Shown here piece after piece: positions 26,401-38,682 of a DNA stretch of 64,000 nucleotides; the first letter of the stretch is position 1, and the number at the start of each line of letters is the position of its first letter. Origin of the DNA: Colletes latitarsis (Eukaryota > Arthropoda > Insecta > Hymenoptera > Colletidae); the NCBI RefSeq assembly GCF_051014445.1, contig NW_027488370.1, positions 6,138,001 to 6,202,000 of the forward strand. The letters are read 5' to 3'. The notes below the pieces were generated by a model that was not told the DNA's origin, did no database searches, and was given only the letters and a program-made list of their open reading frames with translations. The translations under genes and the position numbers were made by a program.

Positions 26401-27416
26401 CTAGGATTTGCCCTCGTCAGGCTCATACTTTCGCATATTTCTGATACTTCATGGCTAGATCCTGGGCTATTTCTGGATTGGATCACGTAGTAATGTGGTA
26501 CCACACTGAAACAGTCAATTAAACCTGGTTTCGATCAATATTTTAGAGGATAACGCAAGTTAGGTCTGGGATAGGTCTGGGATTTGCCCTCACCAGGCTC
26601 ATACTTTCGCGTTTTTCACATACTTGTTGAACAGATCCTGGGCTATTTCTGGATTGGATCACGTAGTAATGTGGTACCACACTGAAACTGTCAATTAAAC
26701 CTGGTTTCGATGAATATTTTAGAGGATAACGCTACTTAGTTCTGGGTTAGGTCTAAGATTTGCCCTCATCAGGCTCACAGTTTCGCGTTTTTCACATACT
26801 TGTTGAACAGATCCTGGGTTTTTTCTGGTTTGGATCACGTAGTAATGTGGTCCCACACTAAAACAGTGAATTAAACCTGGTTTCGATCAATATTTTAGAG
26901 GATAACGCAAGTTAGGTCTGGGATAGGTCTGGGATTAGCCCTCATCAGACTCATACTTTCGCACACTTCACATACTCGATGACAAGATCCTGGGTTTTTT
27001 TCTGGTTTGGATCACGTAGTAATGTGTTTCCACACTGAAACAGTCGATTAAACCTGGTTTCGATCAATATTTTAGAGGATAACGCAAGTTAGGTCTGGGA
27101 TAGGTCTGGGATTTGCCCTCATCAGAATCATACTTTCGCACACTTCACATACTCGTTGAATAGATCCTGGGTTATTTTCTGGTTTGGATCACATAGTAAT
27201 GTGGTACCACACTGAAACAGTCGATTAAACCAGGTTTCGATCAATATTTTTGAGGATAACGCATGTTAGGTCTAGGTTAGGCATGGGATTTTAACTCATC
27301 AGACTCATTCTTTCGCATTCTTCACATACTTGTTGAACGGATCCAGGGTTTTTTCTGGTTTGGAACACGTCGTAATGTAGGTCCACACTTGAAACAATCA
27401 ATTAAAACTGGTCTTG
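23478..27416 (+). repeat. 2,116-bp HOR, family A 12-mer, two copies
   Basis: 23,478-~25,300 and 25,594-~27,416 match at a constant offset of 2,116 bp (12 x 176 + 4). Both hold GAGAATAATTCATG, TTCTTTTGCATATT, GGATCCTAGGG, GTCTGTGTTAGG, CTCACCAGG and CTTAGTTCTGGG in the same order. Between them, 25,301-25,593 holds monomers of other subtypes, so the crossover is visible at about 25,594 inside the TCTGGTTTGGATCACG stretch. Confidence 0.87.
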
Positions 27417-28245
27417 ATAAATATTTTAGAGGATAACGCATGTTAGGTCTGGGATAGGTCTGGGATTTGCCATCATCAGACTCCTACTTTCGCACACTTC
27501 ACGTACTCGTTGAACAGATCCTGGGTTATTTTCTAGCTGGGATCAGTAGTAATGTGGTACCACTCTGAGACATTCGATTAAACCAGGTTTTGATCAATAT
27601 TTTTGAGGATAACACATGTTAGGACTAGGTTAGGCTTGGGATTTTCACTCATCAGACTCATACTTTCGCATTCTTCACATACTTGTTGAACGGATCCTGG
27701 GGTTTTTCTGGTTTGGTTCACGTAGTAACGTGGTACCACACTGAAAGATTCAATTAAACCTGGTCTTGATAAATATTTTAGAGGATAACACATGTTAGGT
27801 CTGGGTTAGGTCTAGGATTTGCCCTCATCAGGCTCATACTTTCACATATTTCTCATACTTCATGGCTAGATCCTGGGCTATTTCTGGATTGGATCACGTA
27901 GTAAAGTGGTACCACACTGAAACATTCAATGAAACCTGGTCTGGATAAGTATTTTAGAGGATAACGCATCTTAGGTCTGGGTTAGGTCTAAGATTTGCCC
28001 TCATCAGGCTCACAGTTTCGCGTTTTTCACATACTTGTTGAAAGGATCCTGGGCTATTTCTGAGTTGGATCACGTAGTAAAGTGGTACCACACTGAAACA
28101 GTCAATTAAACCTGGTTTCCATCAATATTTTAGAGGACAACGCAAGTTAGGTCTGGGATAGGTCTGGGATTTGCCCTCATCAGGCTCATACTTTCGGGTT
28201 TTTCACATACTTGTTGAACAGATCCTGGGTTTTTTCTGGTTTGGA
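26609..28245 (+). repeat. First copy of a segment duplicated 6,166 bp away
   Basis: 26,609-~28,210 matches 32,775-~34,376 at an offset of 6,166 bp (35 x 176 + 6). Shared markers are TTCTAGCTGGGATCAG, GATAACACATGTTAGG, CTGAAAGATTC, TTTCACATATTTC and CTATTTCTGAGTTGG. It overlaps the second copy of the 2,116-bp unit. Confidence 0.87.
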
Positions 28246-29450
28246 TCACGTAGTAATGTGGTTCCACACTGCAACAGTCGATTAAACCTGGTTTCGATCA
28301 ATATTTTAGAGGATAACGCAAGTTAGGTCTGGGATAGGTCTGGGGTTTGCCCTCATCAGGCTCATACTTTCGCGTTTTTCACATACTAGTTGAACAGATC
28401 CTGGGTTTTTTCTGGTTTGGATCCCGTAGTAGTGTCGTACCACACTGAAACAGTCCATTAAACCTGGTTTCGCCCAATATTTTAGAGGATAACGCATGCT
28501 AGGTCTAGGTCAGGCCTGGTTTTTTCACTCATCAGACTCATACTTTCGCATTCTTCACATACTTGTTGAACGGATCCTGGGTTTTTTCTGGTTTGGGTCA
28601 CGTAGTAATGAGGTACCACACTGAAACCGTCCATTAAACCTGGTCTTGATAAATATTTTAGAGGACAACGCAAGTTAGGTCTAGGTAAGGCCTGAGATTT
28701 TCACTGATCAGACTCATACATTCGCATTCTTCACATACTTGTTGAACGGACCCTGGGTTTTTTCCGGTTTGGATCACGTAGTAATGTGGGACCACACTGA
28801 AGCAATCAATTAAACCTGGTCTTGATAAATATTTTAGAGGATAACGCATGTTAGGTCTGGGTTAGGTCTAGGAATTGCCCTCGTCAGGCTCATACTTTCG
28901 CATATTTCTCATACTTCATGGCTAGATCCTGGGCTATTTCTGGATTGGATCACGTAGTAATGTGGTACCACACTGAAACAGTCAATTAAACCTGGTTTCG
29001 CTCAATACTTTAGAGGATAACGCAAGTTAGGTCTGGGATAGGTCTGGGATTTGCCCTCATCAGGCTCATACTTTCGCGTTTTTCACATACTTGTTGAACA
29101 GATCCTGGGCTATTTCTGGATTGGATCACGTAGTAATGTGGTACCACACTGAAACTGTCAATTAAACCTGGTTTCGATCAATATTTTAGAGGATAACGCA
29201 TCTTAGGTCTGGGTTAGGTCTAAGATTTGCCCTCATCAGGCTCACAGTTTCGCGTTTTTCACATACTTGTTGAACAGATCCTGGGTTTTTTTCTGGTTTG
29301 GATCACGTAGAAATGTGTTTCCACACTGAAACAGTCGACTAAACCTGGTTTCGATCAATATTTTAGAGGATAACGCAAGTTAGGTCTGGGATAGGTCTGG
29401 GATTTGCCCTCATCAGAATCATACTTTCGCACACTTCACATACTCGTTGA
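28246..29450 (+). repeat. Family A mosaic containing the source of the A side of the A/B joint
   Basis: The monomer at 28,380-28,495 carries CATACTAGTTGAAC, CCCGTAGTAGTGTCGTACC and TTTCGCCCAATATT. The same combination stands immediately left of the family A/B joint at 34,485 (offset 5,990, one monomer less than 6,166). Here it continues into GATAACGCATGCTAGG, whereas at 34,485 it continues into family B. The rest of the segment has no visible higher period. Confidence 0.8.
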
Positions 29451-30510
29451 ACAGATCCTGGGTTATTTTCTGGTTTGGATCACATAGTAATGTGGTACCA
29501 CACTGAAACAGTCGATTAAACCAGGTTTCGATCAATATTTTTGAGGATAACGCATGTTAGGTCTAGGTTAGGCATGGGATTTTCACTCATCAGACTCATA
29601 CTTTCGCATTCTTCACATACTTGTTGAACGGATCCTGGGGTTTTTCTGGTTTGGATCACGTAGTAATGTGGGACCACACTGAAACAATCAATTAAACCTG
29701 GTCTTGATAAATATTTTAGAGGATAACGCATGTTAGGTCTGGGTTAGGTCTAGGATTTGCCCTCATCAGGCTCATACTTTCGCATATTTCTCATACTTCA
29801 TGGCTAGATCCTGGGCTATTTCTGGATTGGATCACGTAGTAAAGTGGTACCACACTGAAACATTCAATGAAACCTGGTCTGGATAAATATTTTAGAGGAT
29901 AACGCATCTTAGGTCTGGGTTAGGTCTAAGATTTGCCCTCATCAGGCTCACATTTTCGCGTTTTTCACATACTTGTTGAACAGATCCTGGGTTATTTTCT
30001 GGTTTGGATCACATAGTAATGTGGTACCACACTGAAACAGTCGATTAAACCAGGTTTCGATCAATATTTTTGAGGATAACGCATGTTAGGTCTAGGTTAG
30101 GCATGGGATTTTCACTCATCAGACTCATACTTTCGCATTCTTCACATACTTGTTGAACGGATCCTGGGGTTTTTCTGGTTTGGATCACGTAGTAATGTGG
30201 GACCACACTGAAACAATCAATTAAACCTGGTCTTGATAAATATTTTAGAGGATAACGCATGTTAGGTCTGGGTTAGGTCTAGGATTTGCCCTCATCAGGC
30301 TCATACTTTCGCATATTTCTCATACTTCATGGCTAGATCCTGGGCTATTTCTGGATTGGATCACGTAGTAAAGTGGTACCACACTGAAACATTCAATGAA
30401 ACCTGGTCTGGATAAATATTTTAGAGGATAACGCATCTTAGGTCTGGGTTAGGTCTAAGATTTGCCCTCATCAGGCTCACATTTTCGCGTTTTTCACATA
30501 CTTGTTGAAC
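29451..30510 (+). repeat. 529-bp HOR, family A 3-mer, two copies
   Basis: 29,451-~29,975 and 29,980-~30,505 match at 529 bp (3 x 176 + 1). Each copy holds GGGTTATTTTCTGG..ATCACATAGTAATG, then GGCATGGGATTTTCACTC, then the TAAAGTGGTACC/CATTCAATGAAACC monomer and CTCACATTTTCGCG. The copies look nearly identical. Confidence 0.87.
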
Positions 30511-32640
30511 GGATCCTGGGTTTTTTCTGGTTTGGATCCCGTAGTAGTGTGGTACCACACTGAAACAGTCCATTAAACCTGGTTTCGCTCATTATTTTAG
30601 AGGATAACGCATGTTAGGTCTAGGTCAGGCCTGGGATTTTCAATCATCAGACTCATACTTTCGCATTCTTCACATACTTGTTGAACGGATCCTGGGGTTT
30701 TTCTGGTTTGGCTCAAGTAGTAATGTGGGACCACACTGAAACAATCAATTAAACCTGGTCTTGATAAATATTTTAGAGGATAACGCATGTTAGGTCTGGG
30801 TTAGGTCTAGGATTTGCCCTCGTCAGGCTCTTACTTTCGCATATTTCTTATACTTCATGGCTAGATCCTGGGCTATTTCTGGATTGGATCACGTAGTAAT
30901 GTGGTACCACACTGAAACTGTCAATTAAACCTGGTTTCGATCAATATTTTAGAGGATAACGCAAGTTAGGTCTGGGATAGGTCTGGGATTTGCCCACATC
31001 AGGCTCATACTTTCGGGTTTTTCACATACTTGTTGAACAGATCCTGGGTTTTTTCTGGTTTGGATCCCGTAGTAGTGTGGTACCACACTGAAACAGTCCA
31101 TTAAACCTGGTTTCGCTCATTATTTTAGAGGATAACGCATGTTAGGTCTAGGTCAGGCCTGGGATTTTCACTCATCAGACTCATACTTTCGCATTCTTCA
31201 CATACTTGTTGAACGGATCCTGGGGTTTTTCTGGTTTGGATCACGTAGTAATGTGGGACCACACTGAAACAATCAATTAAACCTGGTCTTGATAAATATT
31301 TTAGAGGATAACGCATGTTAGGTCTGGGTTAGGTCTAGGATTTGCCCTCATCAGGCTCATACTTTCGCATATTTCTCATACTTCATGGCTAGATCCTGGG
31401 CTATTTCTGGATTGGATCACGTAGTAAAGTGGTACCACACTGAAACAATCAATGAAACCTGGTCTGGATAAATATTTTAGAGGATAACGCATCTTAGGTC
31501 TGGGTTAGGTCTAAGATTTGCCCTCATCAGGCTCACATTTTCGCGTTTCTCACATACTTGTTGAACGGATCCTGGGTTTTTTCTGGTTTGGATCCCGTAG
31601 TAGTGTGGTACCACACTGAAACAGTCCATTAAACCTGGTTTCGCTCATTATTTTAGAGGATAACGCATGTTAGGTCTAGGTCAGGCCTGGGATTTTCAAT
31701 CATCAGACTCATACTTTCGCATTCTTCACATACTTGTTGAACGGATCCTGGGGTTTTTCTGGTTTGGCTCACGTAGTAATGTGGGACCACACTGAAACAA
31801 TCAATTAAACCTGGTCTTGATAAATATTTTAGAGGATAACGCTTGTTAGGTCTGGGTTAGGTCTAGGATTTGCCCTCGTCAGGCTCATACTTTCGCATAT
31901 TTCTTATACTTCATGGCTAGATCCTGGGCTATTTCTGGATTGGATCACGTAGTAATGTGGTACCACACTGAAACTGTCAATTAAACCTGGTTTCGATCAA
32001 TATTTTAGAGGATAACGCAAGTTAGGTCTGGGATAGGTCTGGGATTTGCCCACATCAGGCTCATACTTTCGGGTTTTTCACATACTTGTTGAACAGATCC
32101 TGGGTTTTTTCTGGTTTGGATCCCGTAGTAGTGTGGTACCACACTGAAACAGTCCATTAAACCTGGTTTCGCTCATTATTTTAGAGGATAACGCATGTTA
32201 GGTCTAGGTCAGGCCTGGGATTTTCACTCATCAGACTCATACTTTCGCATTCTTCACATACTTGTTGAACGGATCCTGGGGTTTTTCTGGTTTGGATCAC
32301 GTAGTAATGTGGGACCACACTGAAACAATCAATTAAACCTGGTCTTGATAAATATTTTAGAGGATAACGCATGTTAGGTCTGGGTTAGGTCTAAGATTTG
32401 CCCTCATCAGGCTCACAGTTTCGCGTTTTTCACATACTTGTTGGACGGATCCTGGGTTTTTTCTGGTTTGGATCACGTAGTAATGTGGGACCACACTGAA
32501 ACAGTCAATTAAACCTGGTTTCGACCAATATTTTAGAGAATAATTCATGTTAGGTCTAGGTTAGGTCTGGGATTTGCTCTCATCAGGCTCATTCTTTTGC
32601 ATATTTCTCATACTTGATGGCTAGATCCTGGGCTTTTTCT
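30511..32640 (+). repeat. 1,056-bp HOR, family A 6-mer, two copies
   Basis: 30,511-31,560 and 31,567-~32,400 match at 1,056 bp. The private TTTCTTATACTTC is at about 30,844 and 31,900, CAATCATCAGACTC at 30,641 and 31,697, and TTGCCCACATCAGG at 30,990 and 32,046. Differences include GGCTCAAGTAG versus GGCTCACGTAG and CGCATGTTAGG versus CGCTTGTTAGG. After about 32,400 the second copy joins another subtype order. Confidence 0.86.
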
Positions 32641-34485
32641 GGATTGCATCACGTAGTAATGAAGTACAACACTGAAACAGTCAATTAAACCTGGTTTCCA
32701 TCAATATTTTAGAGGACAACGCAAGTTAGGTCTGGGATAGGTCTGGGATTTGCCCTCATCAGGCTCATACTTTCGGGTTTTTCACATACTTGTTGAACAG
32801 ATCCTGGGCTATTTCTGGATTGGATCACGTAGTAATGTGGTACCACACTGAAACTGTCAATTAAACCTGGTTTCGATCAATATTTTAGAGGATAACGCAT
32901 CTTAGTTCTGGGTTAGGTCTAAGATTTGCCCTCATCAGGCTCACAGTTTCGCGTTTTTCACATACTTGTTGAACAGATCCTGGGTTTTTTCTGGTTTGGA
33001 TCACGTAGTAATGTGGTACCACACTAAAACAGTGAATTAAACCTGGTTTCGATCAATATTTTAGAGGATAACGCAAGTTAGGTCTGGGATAGGTCTGGGA
33101 TTAGCCCTCATCAGACTCATACTTTCGCACACTTCACATACTCGATGACAAGATCCTGGGTTTTTTTCTGGTTTGGATCACGTAGTAATGTGTTTCCACA
33201 CTGAAACAGTCGATTAAACCTGGTTTCGATCAATATTTTAGAGGATAACGCAAGTTAGGTCTGGGATAGGTCTGGGATTTGCCCTCATCAGAATCATACT
33301 TTCGCACACTTCACATACTCGTTGAATAGATCCTGGGTTATTTTCTGGTTTGGATCACATAGTAATGTGGTACCAGACTGAAACAGTCGATTTAACCAGG
33401 TTTCGATCAATATTTTTGAGGATAACGCATGTTAGGTCTAGGTTAGGCATGGGATTTTAACTCATCAGACTCATTCTTTCGCATTCTTCACATACATGTT
33501 GAACGGATCCAGGGTTTTTTCTGGTTTGGAACACGTCGTAATGTGGGTCCACACTTGAAACAATCAATTAAAACTGGTCTTGATAAATATTTTAGAGGAT
33601 AACGCATGTTAGGTCTGGGATAGGTCTGGGATTTGCCATCATCAGACTCCTACTTTCGCACACTTCACGTACTCGTTGAACAGATCCTGGGTTATTTTCT
33701 AGCTGGGATCAGTAGTAATGTGGTACCACTCTGAGACATTCGATTAAACCAGGTTTTGATCAATATTTCTGAGGATAACACATGTTAGGTCTAGGTTAGG
33801 CTTGGGATTTTCACTCATCAGACTCATACTTTCGCATTCTTCACATACTTGTTGAACGGATCCTGGGGTTTTTCTGGTTTGGTTCACGTAGTAACGTGGT
33901 ACCACACTGAAAGATTCAATTAAACCTGGTCTTGATAAATATTTTAGAGGATAACGCATGTTAGGTCTGGGTTAGGTCTAGGATTTGCCCTCATCAGGCT
34001 CATACTTTCACATATTTCTCATACTTCATGGCTAGATCCTGGGCTATTTCTGGATTGGATCACGTAGTAAAGTGGTACCACACTGAAACATTCAATGAAA
34101 CCTGGTCTGGATATATATTTTAGAGGATAACGCATCTTAGGTCTGGGTTAGGTCTAAGATTTGCCCTCATCAGGCTCACAGTTTCGCGTTTTTCACATAC
34201 TTGTTGAAAGGATCCTGGGCTATTTCTGAGTTGGATCACGTAGTAAAGTGGTACCACACTGAAACAGTCAATTAAACCTGGTTTCCATCAATATTTTAGA
34301 GGACAACGCAAGTTAGGTCTGGGATAGGTCTGGGATTTGCCCTCATCAGGCTCATACTTTCGGGTTTTTCACATACTAGTTGAACAGATCCTGGGTTTTT
34401 TCTGGTTTGGATCCCGTAGTAGTGTCGTACCACACTGAAACAGTCCATTAAACCTGGTTTCGCCCAATATTTTAGAGGATAACGC
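32641..34485 (+). repeat. Second copy of the 6,166-bp-distant segment, ending at the A/B joint
   Basis: From 32,775 it follows 26,609 onward. Near 34,370 one monomer is missing: the sequence jumps from the TTTCGGGTTTTTCAC monomer to the CATACTAGTTGAAC monomer, so the offset falls from 6,166 to 5,990. It ends at GAGGATAACGC, where family B starts. Confidence 0.85.
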
Positions 34486-34497
34486 CGGTTATGTCAC
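34475..34497. other. Family A / family B joint
   Basis: Left of about 34,485 the sequence is GTGTCGTACC..TTTCGCCCAATATTTTAG, matching 28,431-28,485 of family A. Right of it the sequence is CGGTTATGTCACGGGTAGG, matching family B monomers such as the one near 41,351. The shared word across the joint is TTTTAGAGGATAACGC, present in both families, so the exchange lies within or at the edge of that word. Monomer phase is kept, which fits homologous unequal exchange or conversion. Confidence 0.88.
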
Positions 34498-34663
34498 GGG
34501 TAGGTCTGGGATTTGTCCTCATCTGGCTCATACTTTCGCATTTCTCGCTTACTTGTTGGCCAGATCCTGGCGTTTTTCTGGTTTGGATCACGTAGTAATG
34601 CGGTACCACACCGGAACAGTCAATTAAACCTGGTTCCGATTAATATTTTAGAGGATAACGCCG

Positions 34664-34685
34664 GTTATGTCTGGGTTATGTCTGG
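34664..34685 (+). repeat. Exact 11-bp tandem pair in family B
   Basis: GTTATGTCTGG occurs twice in tandem with no mismatch. Family B more often has GTTATGTCTGG followed by GTTAGGTCTGG, so here both halves carry TTATG. This is consistent with conversion or slippage between the two halves. Confidence 0.8.
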
Positions 34686-34693
34686 TATTTGCC

Positions 34694-34869
34694 CTCATCT
34701 GGCTCGTACTTTCGCATTTTTCGCATACATGTAGGCAAGATCCTGGCCTTTTTCTGGCTTGGACCACGTTGTAATGTGGTACCACACTGAAACAGTCAAT
34801 AGAATCTAGTTCCGATTAATATTTTAGAGGATAACGCCGGTTATGTCTGGGTTATGTCTGGTATTTGCC
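34694..34869 (+). repeat. Representative family B monomer (176 bp)
   Basis: The same landmarks occur in the same order as in family A, but with CTCGTAC, TTTTTCGCATAC, GCCTTTTTCTGGC, TTCCGATTAATATTTTAG, ATAACGCCGG and GTTATGTCTGG. This copy also carries the ACATGTAGGCAAG variant that marks several B monomers (for example near 35,255, 37,367, 40,365 and 50,570). Confidence 0.93.
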
Positions 34870-35920
34870 CTCATCTGGCTCGTATTTTCGCATTTTTCGC
34901 ATACTTGTTGACCAGATCCTGGCCTTTTCCTGGCTTTGACCACGTAGTAATGTGGTATCACACTGAAACAGTCAATTAAACCTGGTTGCGATTAATATTT
35001 TAGAGGATAACGCCGGTTATCTCTCGGTTAGGTCTGGGATTTGTCCTCATCTGGCTCATACTTTCGCATTTCTCGCTTACTTGTTGGCCAGATCCTGGCG
35101 TTTTTCTGGTTTGGATCACGTAGTAATGCGGTACCACACCGGAACAGTCAATTAAACCTGGTTCCGATTAATATTTTAGAGGATAACGCCGGTTATGTCT
35201 GGGTTATGTCTGGTATTTGCCCTCATCTGGCTCGTACTTTCGCATTTTTCGCATACATGTAGGCAAGATCCTGGCCTTTTTCTGGTTTGGATCACGTAGT
35301 AATGCGGTACCACACCGAAACAGTCAATTAAACCTGGTAGCGATTAATATTTTAGAGGATAACGCCGGTTACGTCTCGGTTAGGTCAGGGATTTGCCCTC
35401 ATCTGGCTCGTACTTTCGCATTTATCGCATACTTGTTGGCCAGATCCTGGCCTTTTTCTGGCTTGTATCACGTAGTAATTTGGTACCACACTGAAACAGT
35501 CAATCAAACCTGGTTCCGATTAATTTTTTAGAGGATAACGCCGGTTATGGCTGGGTTAGGTCTGGGATTTGCCGTCATCTTGCTCGTGCTTTCGTATTTT
35601 TCGCATACTTGTTGGCCAGATCCTGGCCTTTTTCTGGCTTGGACCACGTAGTAATGTGGTATCACACTGAAACAGTCAATTAAACCTGGTTGCGATTAAT
35701 ATTTTAGAGGATAACGCCGGTTATCTCTCGGTTAGGTCTGGGATTTGTCCTCATCTGGCTCATACCTTCGCATTTCTCGCTTACTTGTTGGCAAGATCCT
35801 CGGCTTTTTTTGGTTTGGATCACGTAGTAATGTGGTACCACACTGAAACAGTCAATTAAACCTGGTTCCGATTAATATTTTAGAGGATAACGCTGGTTAT
35901 GTCTGGGTTAGTTCTGGTAT

Positions 35921-36088
35921 TTGCAATCATCTGGCTCATACTTTTGCAATTTTCGCGTACTTGTTGGCCAGATCTTGGGTTTTTTGTGGTTTGGATCCCG
36001 TCGTAATCTGGTTCCACACCGAAGCAGTCAATCGAACCTGGTTCGGATGAATATTTTGGAGGATGACGCTGGTTATGTTTGGGTTAGT
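35921..36088 (+). repeat. Marker monomer class with CGTCGTAATCTGG, first of five
   Basis: This monomer has a run of private variants: CTTTTGCAATTTTCGCG, CTTGGGTTTTTTGTGG, CGTCGTAATCTGG, GTCAATCGAACC, TTCGGATGAATATTTTGG and GGATGACGC. The same combination starts at 38,033, 42,433, 45,251 and 48,242. Spacings are 2,112, 4,400 (exactly 25 x 176), 2,818 and 2,991. Related but less derived copies lie near 46,480, 49,650, 51,935 and 54,075. It is a useful anchor for following array history. Confidence 0.88.
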
Positions 36089-36570
36089 TCTGGTATTTGC
36101 AATCATCTGGCTCGTACTTTCGCATTTTTCGCATACTTGTTGGCAAGATTCTGGGCTTTTTTTAGTTTGGATCACGTAGTAATGTGGTACCACACTGAAA
36201 CAGTCAATTAAACCTGGTTCCGATTAATATTGTAGAGGATAACGCCGGTTATGTCTGGGTTAGGTCTGGTATTTGCCCTCATCTGGTTCGTACTTTCGCA
36301 TTTTTCGCATACTTGTTTGCCAGATCCTGGCCTTTTTCTGGTTTGGATCACGTGGTAATGCGGTACCACACCGAAACAGTCAATTAAACCTGGTTGCGAT
36401 TAATATTTTAGAGGATAACGCCGGTTATGTCTCGGTTAGGTCTGGGATTTGCCCTCATCTGGCCCGTACTTTCGCATTTTTCGCATACTTGTTGGCCAGA
36501 TCCTGGCGTTTTTCTGGTTTGGATCACGTAGTAATGCGGTACCACACCGGAACAGTCAATTAAACCTGGT

Positions 36571-36990
36571 CTTGATAAATATTTTAGAGGATAACGCATG
36601 TTAGGTCTAGGTTAGTTCTGGGATTTTCACTCATCAGACCCATACTTTCGCATTCTTCACATACTTGTTGAACGGATCCTGGGTTTTTTCTGGTTTGGAT
36701 CACGTAGTAATGTGGGACCACACTGAAACAATCAATTAAACCTGGTCTTGATAAATATTTTAGAGGATAACGCATGTTAGGTGTGGGATAGGTCTGGGAT
36801 TTGCCCTCATCAGACTCATACTTTCGCATATTTCTCATACTTCATGGCTAGATCCTGGGCTATTTCTGGATTGGATCACGTAGTAATGTGGTACCACACT
36901 GGAACAGTCAATTAAACCTGGTTTCGATCAATATTTTAGAGGATAACGCAAGTTAGGTCTGGGATAGGTCTGGGATTTGCCCTCACCAGG
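36571..36990 (+). repeat. Family A tract inside domain B, first copy
   Basis: Family B words (CACACCGGAACAG) run to TAAACCTGGT at 36,570. Family A begins with CTTGATAAATATTTTAG and continues with ATAACGCATGTTAGG, ATCAGACCCATAC and CTCACCAGG. Family B resumes between 36,991 and about 37,004 (CATTTTTCGCATAC). Length is about 2.4 monomers. Confidence 0.9.
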
Positions 36991-38682
36991 CACATACTTT
37001 CGCATTTTTCGCATACTTGTTGGCCAGATCCTGGCCTTTTTCCGTTTTGGATCACGTAGTAATACGGTACCACACCGAAACAGTCAATTAAACCTGGTAG
37101 CGATTAATATTTTAGAGGATAACGCCGGTTATGTCTCGGTTAGGTCTGGGATTTGCCCTCATCTGGCCCGTACTTTCGCATTTTTCGCATACTTGTTGGC
37201 CAGATCCTGGCGTTTTTCTGGTTTGGATCACGTAGTAATGCGGTACCACACCGGAACAGTCAATTAAACCTGGTTCCGATTAATATTTTAGAGGATAACG
37301 CCGGTTATGTCTGGGTTATGTCTGGTATTTGCCCTCATCTGGCTCGTACTTTCGCATTTTTCGCATACATGTAGGCAAGATCCTGGCCTTTTTCTGGTTT
37401 GGATCACGTAGTAATGCGGTACCACACCGAAACAGTCAATTAAACCTGGTAGCGATTAATATTTTAGAGGATAACGCCGGTTATGTCTCGGTTAGGTCAG
37501 GGATTTGCCCTCATCTGGCTCGTACTTTCGCATTTATCGCATACTTGTTGGCCAGATCCTGGCCTTTTTCTGGCTTGTATCACGTAGTAATTTGGTACCA
37601 CACTGAAACAGTCAATCAAACCTGGTTCCGATTAATTTTTTAGAGGATAACGCCGGTTATGGCTGGGTTAGGTCTGGAATTTGCCGTCATCTTGCTCGTG
37701 CTTTCGTATTTTTCGCATACTTGTTGGCCAGATCCTGGCCTTTTTCTGGCTTGGACCACGTAGTAATGTGGTATCACACTGAAACAGTCAATTAAACCTG
37801 GTTGCGATTAATATTTTAGAGGATAACGCCGGTTATCTCTCGGTTAGGTCTGGGATTTGTCCTCATCTGGCTCATACTTTCGCATTTCTCGCTTACTTGT
37901 TGGCAAGATCCTCGGCTTTTTTTGGTTTGGATCACGTAGTAATGTGGTACCACACTGAAACAGTCAATTAAACCTGGTTCCGATTAATATTTTAGAGGAT
38001 AACGCTGGTTATGTCTGGGTTAGTTCTGGTATTTGCAATCATCTGGCTCATACTTTTGCAATTTTCGCGTACTTGTTGGCCAGATCTTGGGTTTTTTGTG
38101 GTTTGGATCCCGTCGTAATCTGGTTCCACACCGAAGCAGTCAATCGAACCTGGTTCGGATGAATATTTTGGAGGATGACGCTGGTTATGTTTGGGTTAGT
38201 TCTGGTATTTGCAATCATCTGGCTCGTACTTTCGCATTTTTCGCATACTTGTTGGCAAGATTCTGGGCTTTTTTTAGTTTGGATCACGTAGTAATGTGTT
38301 ACCACACTGAAACAGTCAATTAAACCTGGTTCCGATTAATATTTTAGAGGATAACGCCGGTTATGTCTGGGTTAGGTCTGGTATTTGCCCTCATCTGGTT
38401 CGTACTTTCGCATTTTTCGCATACTTGTTTGCCAGATCCTGGCCTTTTTCTGGTTTGGATCACGTGGTAATGCGGTACCACACCGAAACAGTCAATTAAA
38501 CCTGGTAGCGATTAATATTTTAGAGGATAACGCCGGTTATGTCTCGGTTAGGTCTGGGATTTGCCCTCATCTGGCCCGTACTTTCGCATTTTTCGCATAC
38601 TTGTTGGCCAGATCCTGGCGTTTTTCTGGTTTGGATCACGTAGTAATGCGGTACCACACCGGAACAGTCAATTAAACCTGGT

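Larger units (their letters stand above)
1..34485 (+). repeat. Satellite family A domain (about 196 monomers)
   Basis: Monomers here carry ATAACGCATGTTAGG, ATAACGCATCTTAGG or ATAACGCAAGTTAGG, then CATCAGGCTCATAC or CATCAGACTCATAC, then TTCACATACTTGTTGAAC, TTCTCATACTTCATGGC or TTCACATACTCGTTG. Several subtypes alternate in recurring orders, forming higher-order repeats listed separately. The domain is continuous; no family B monomer was seen before the joint at 34,485. Confidence 0.93.
34500..35290 (+). repeat. Family B trimer duplication (528 bp), partial
   Basis: About 34,503-34,760 recurs at 35,031-35,288 with offset 528. Both hold TTTGTCCTCATCTGG, TTCTCGCTTACTTGTTGGCC, GGCGTTTTTCTGG, CACACCGGAACAG and ACATGTAGGCAAG. 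They diverge where GGCTTGGACCACGTTG (first) faces GGTTTGGATCACGTAG (second). Confidence 0.8.

Noticed and set aside
132..33959. Minus-strand open reading frames of 63-89 codons repeated throughout family A (start ATGCG[T/C]TATCC...).
   Set aside because: They begin and end at the same points of the 176-bp monomer over and over, follow every HOR duplication, and show no conservation favouring the protein. 176 is 2 modulo 3, so no frame runs on through monomers. There is no promoter or other gene structure around them.
36347..36354. ATCACGTG as a yeast-type CDEI centromere element.
   Set aside because: It matches the consensus RTCACRTG, but it is a single-base variant of the CACGTAG word present in nearly all monomers, with no CDEII or CDEIII-like neighbours, and yeast point centromeres are not made of satellite arrays.
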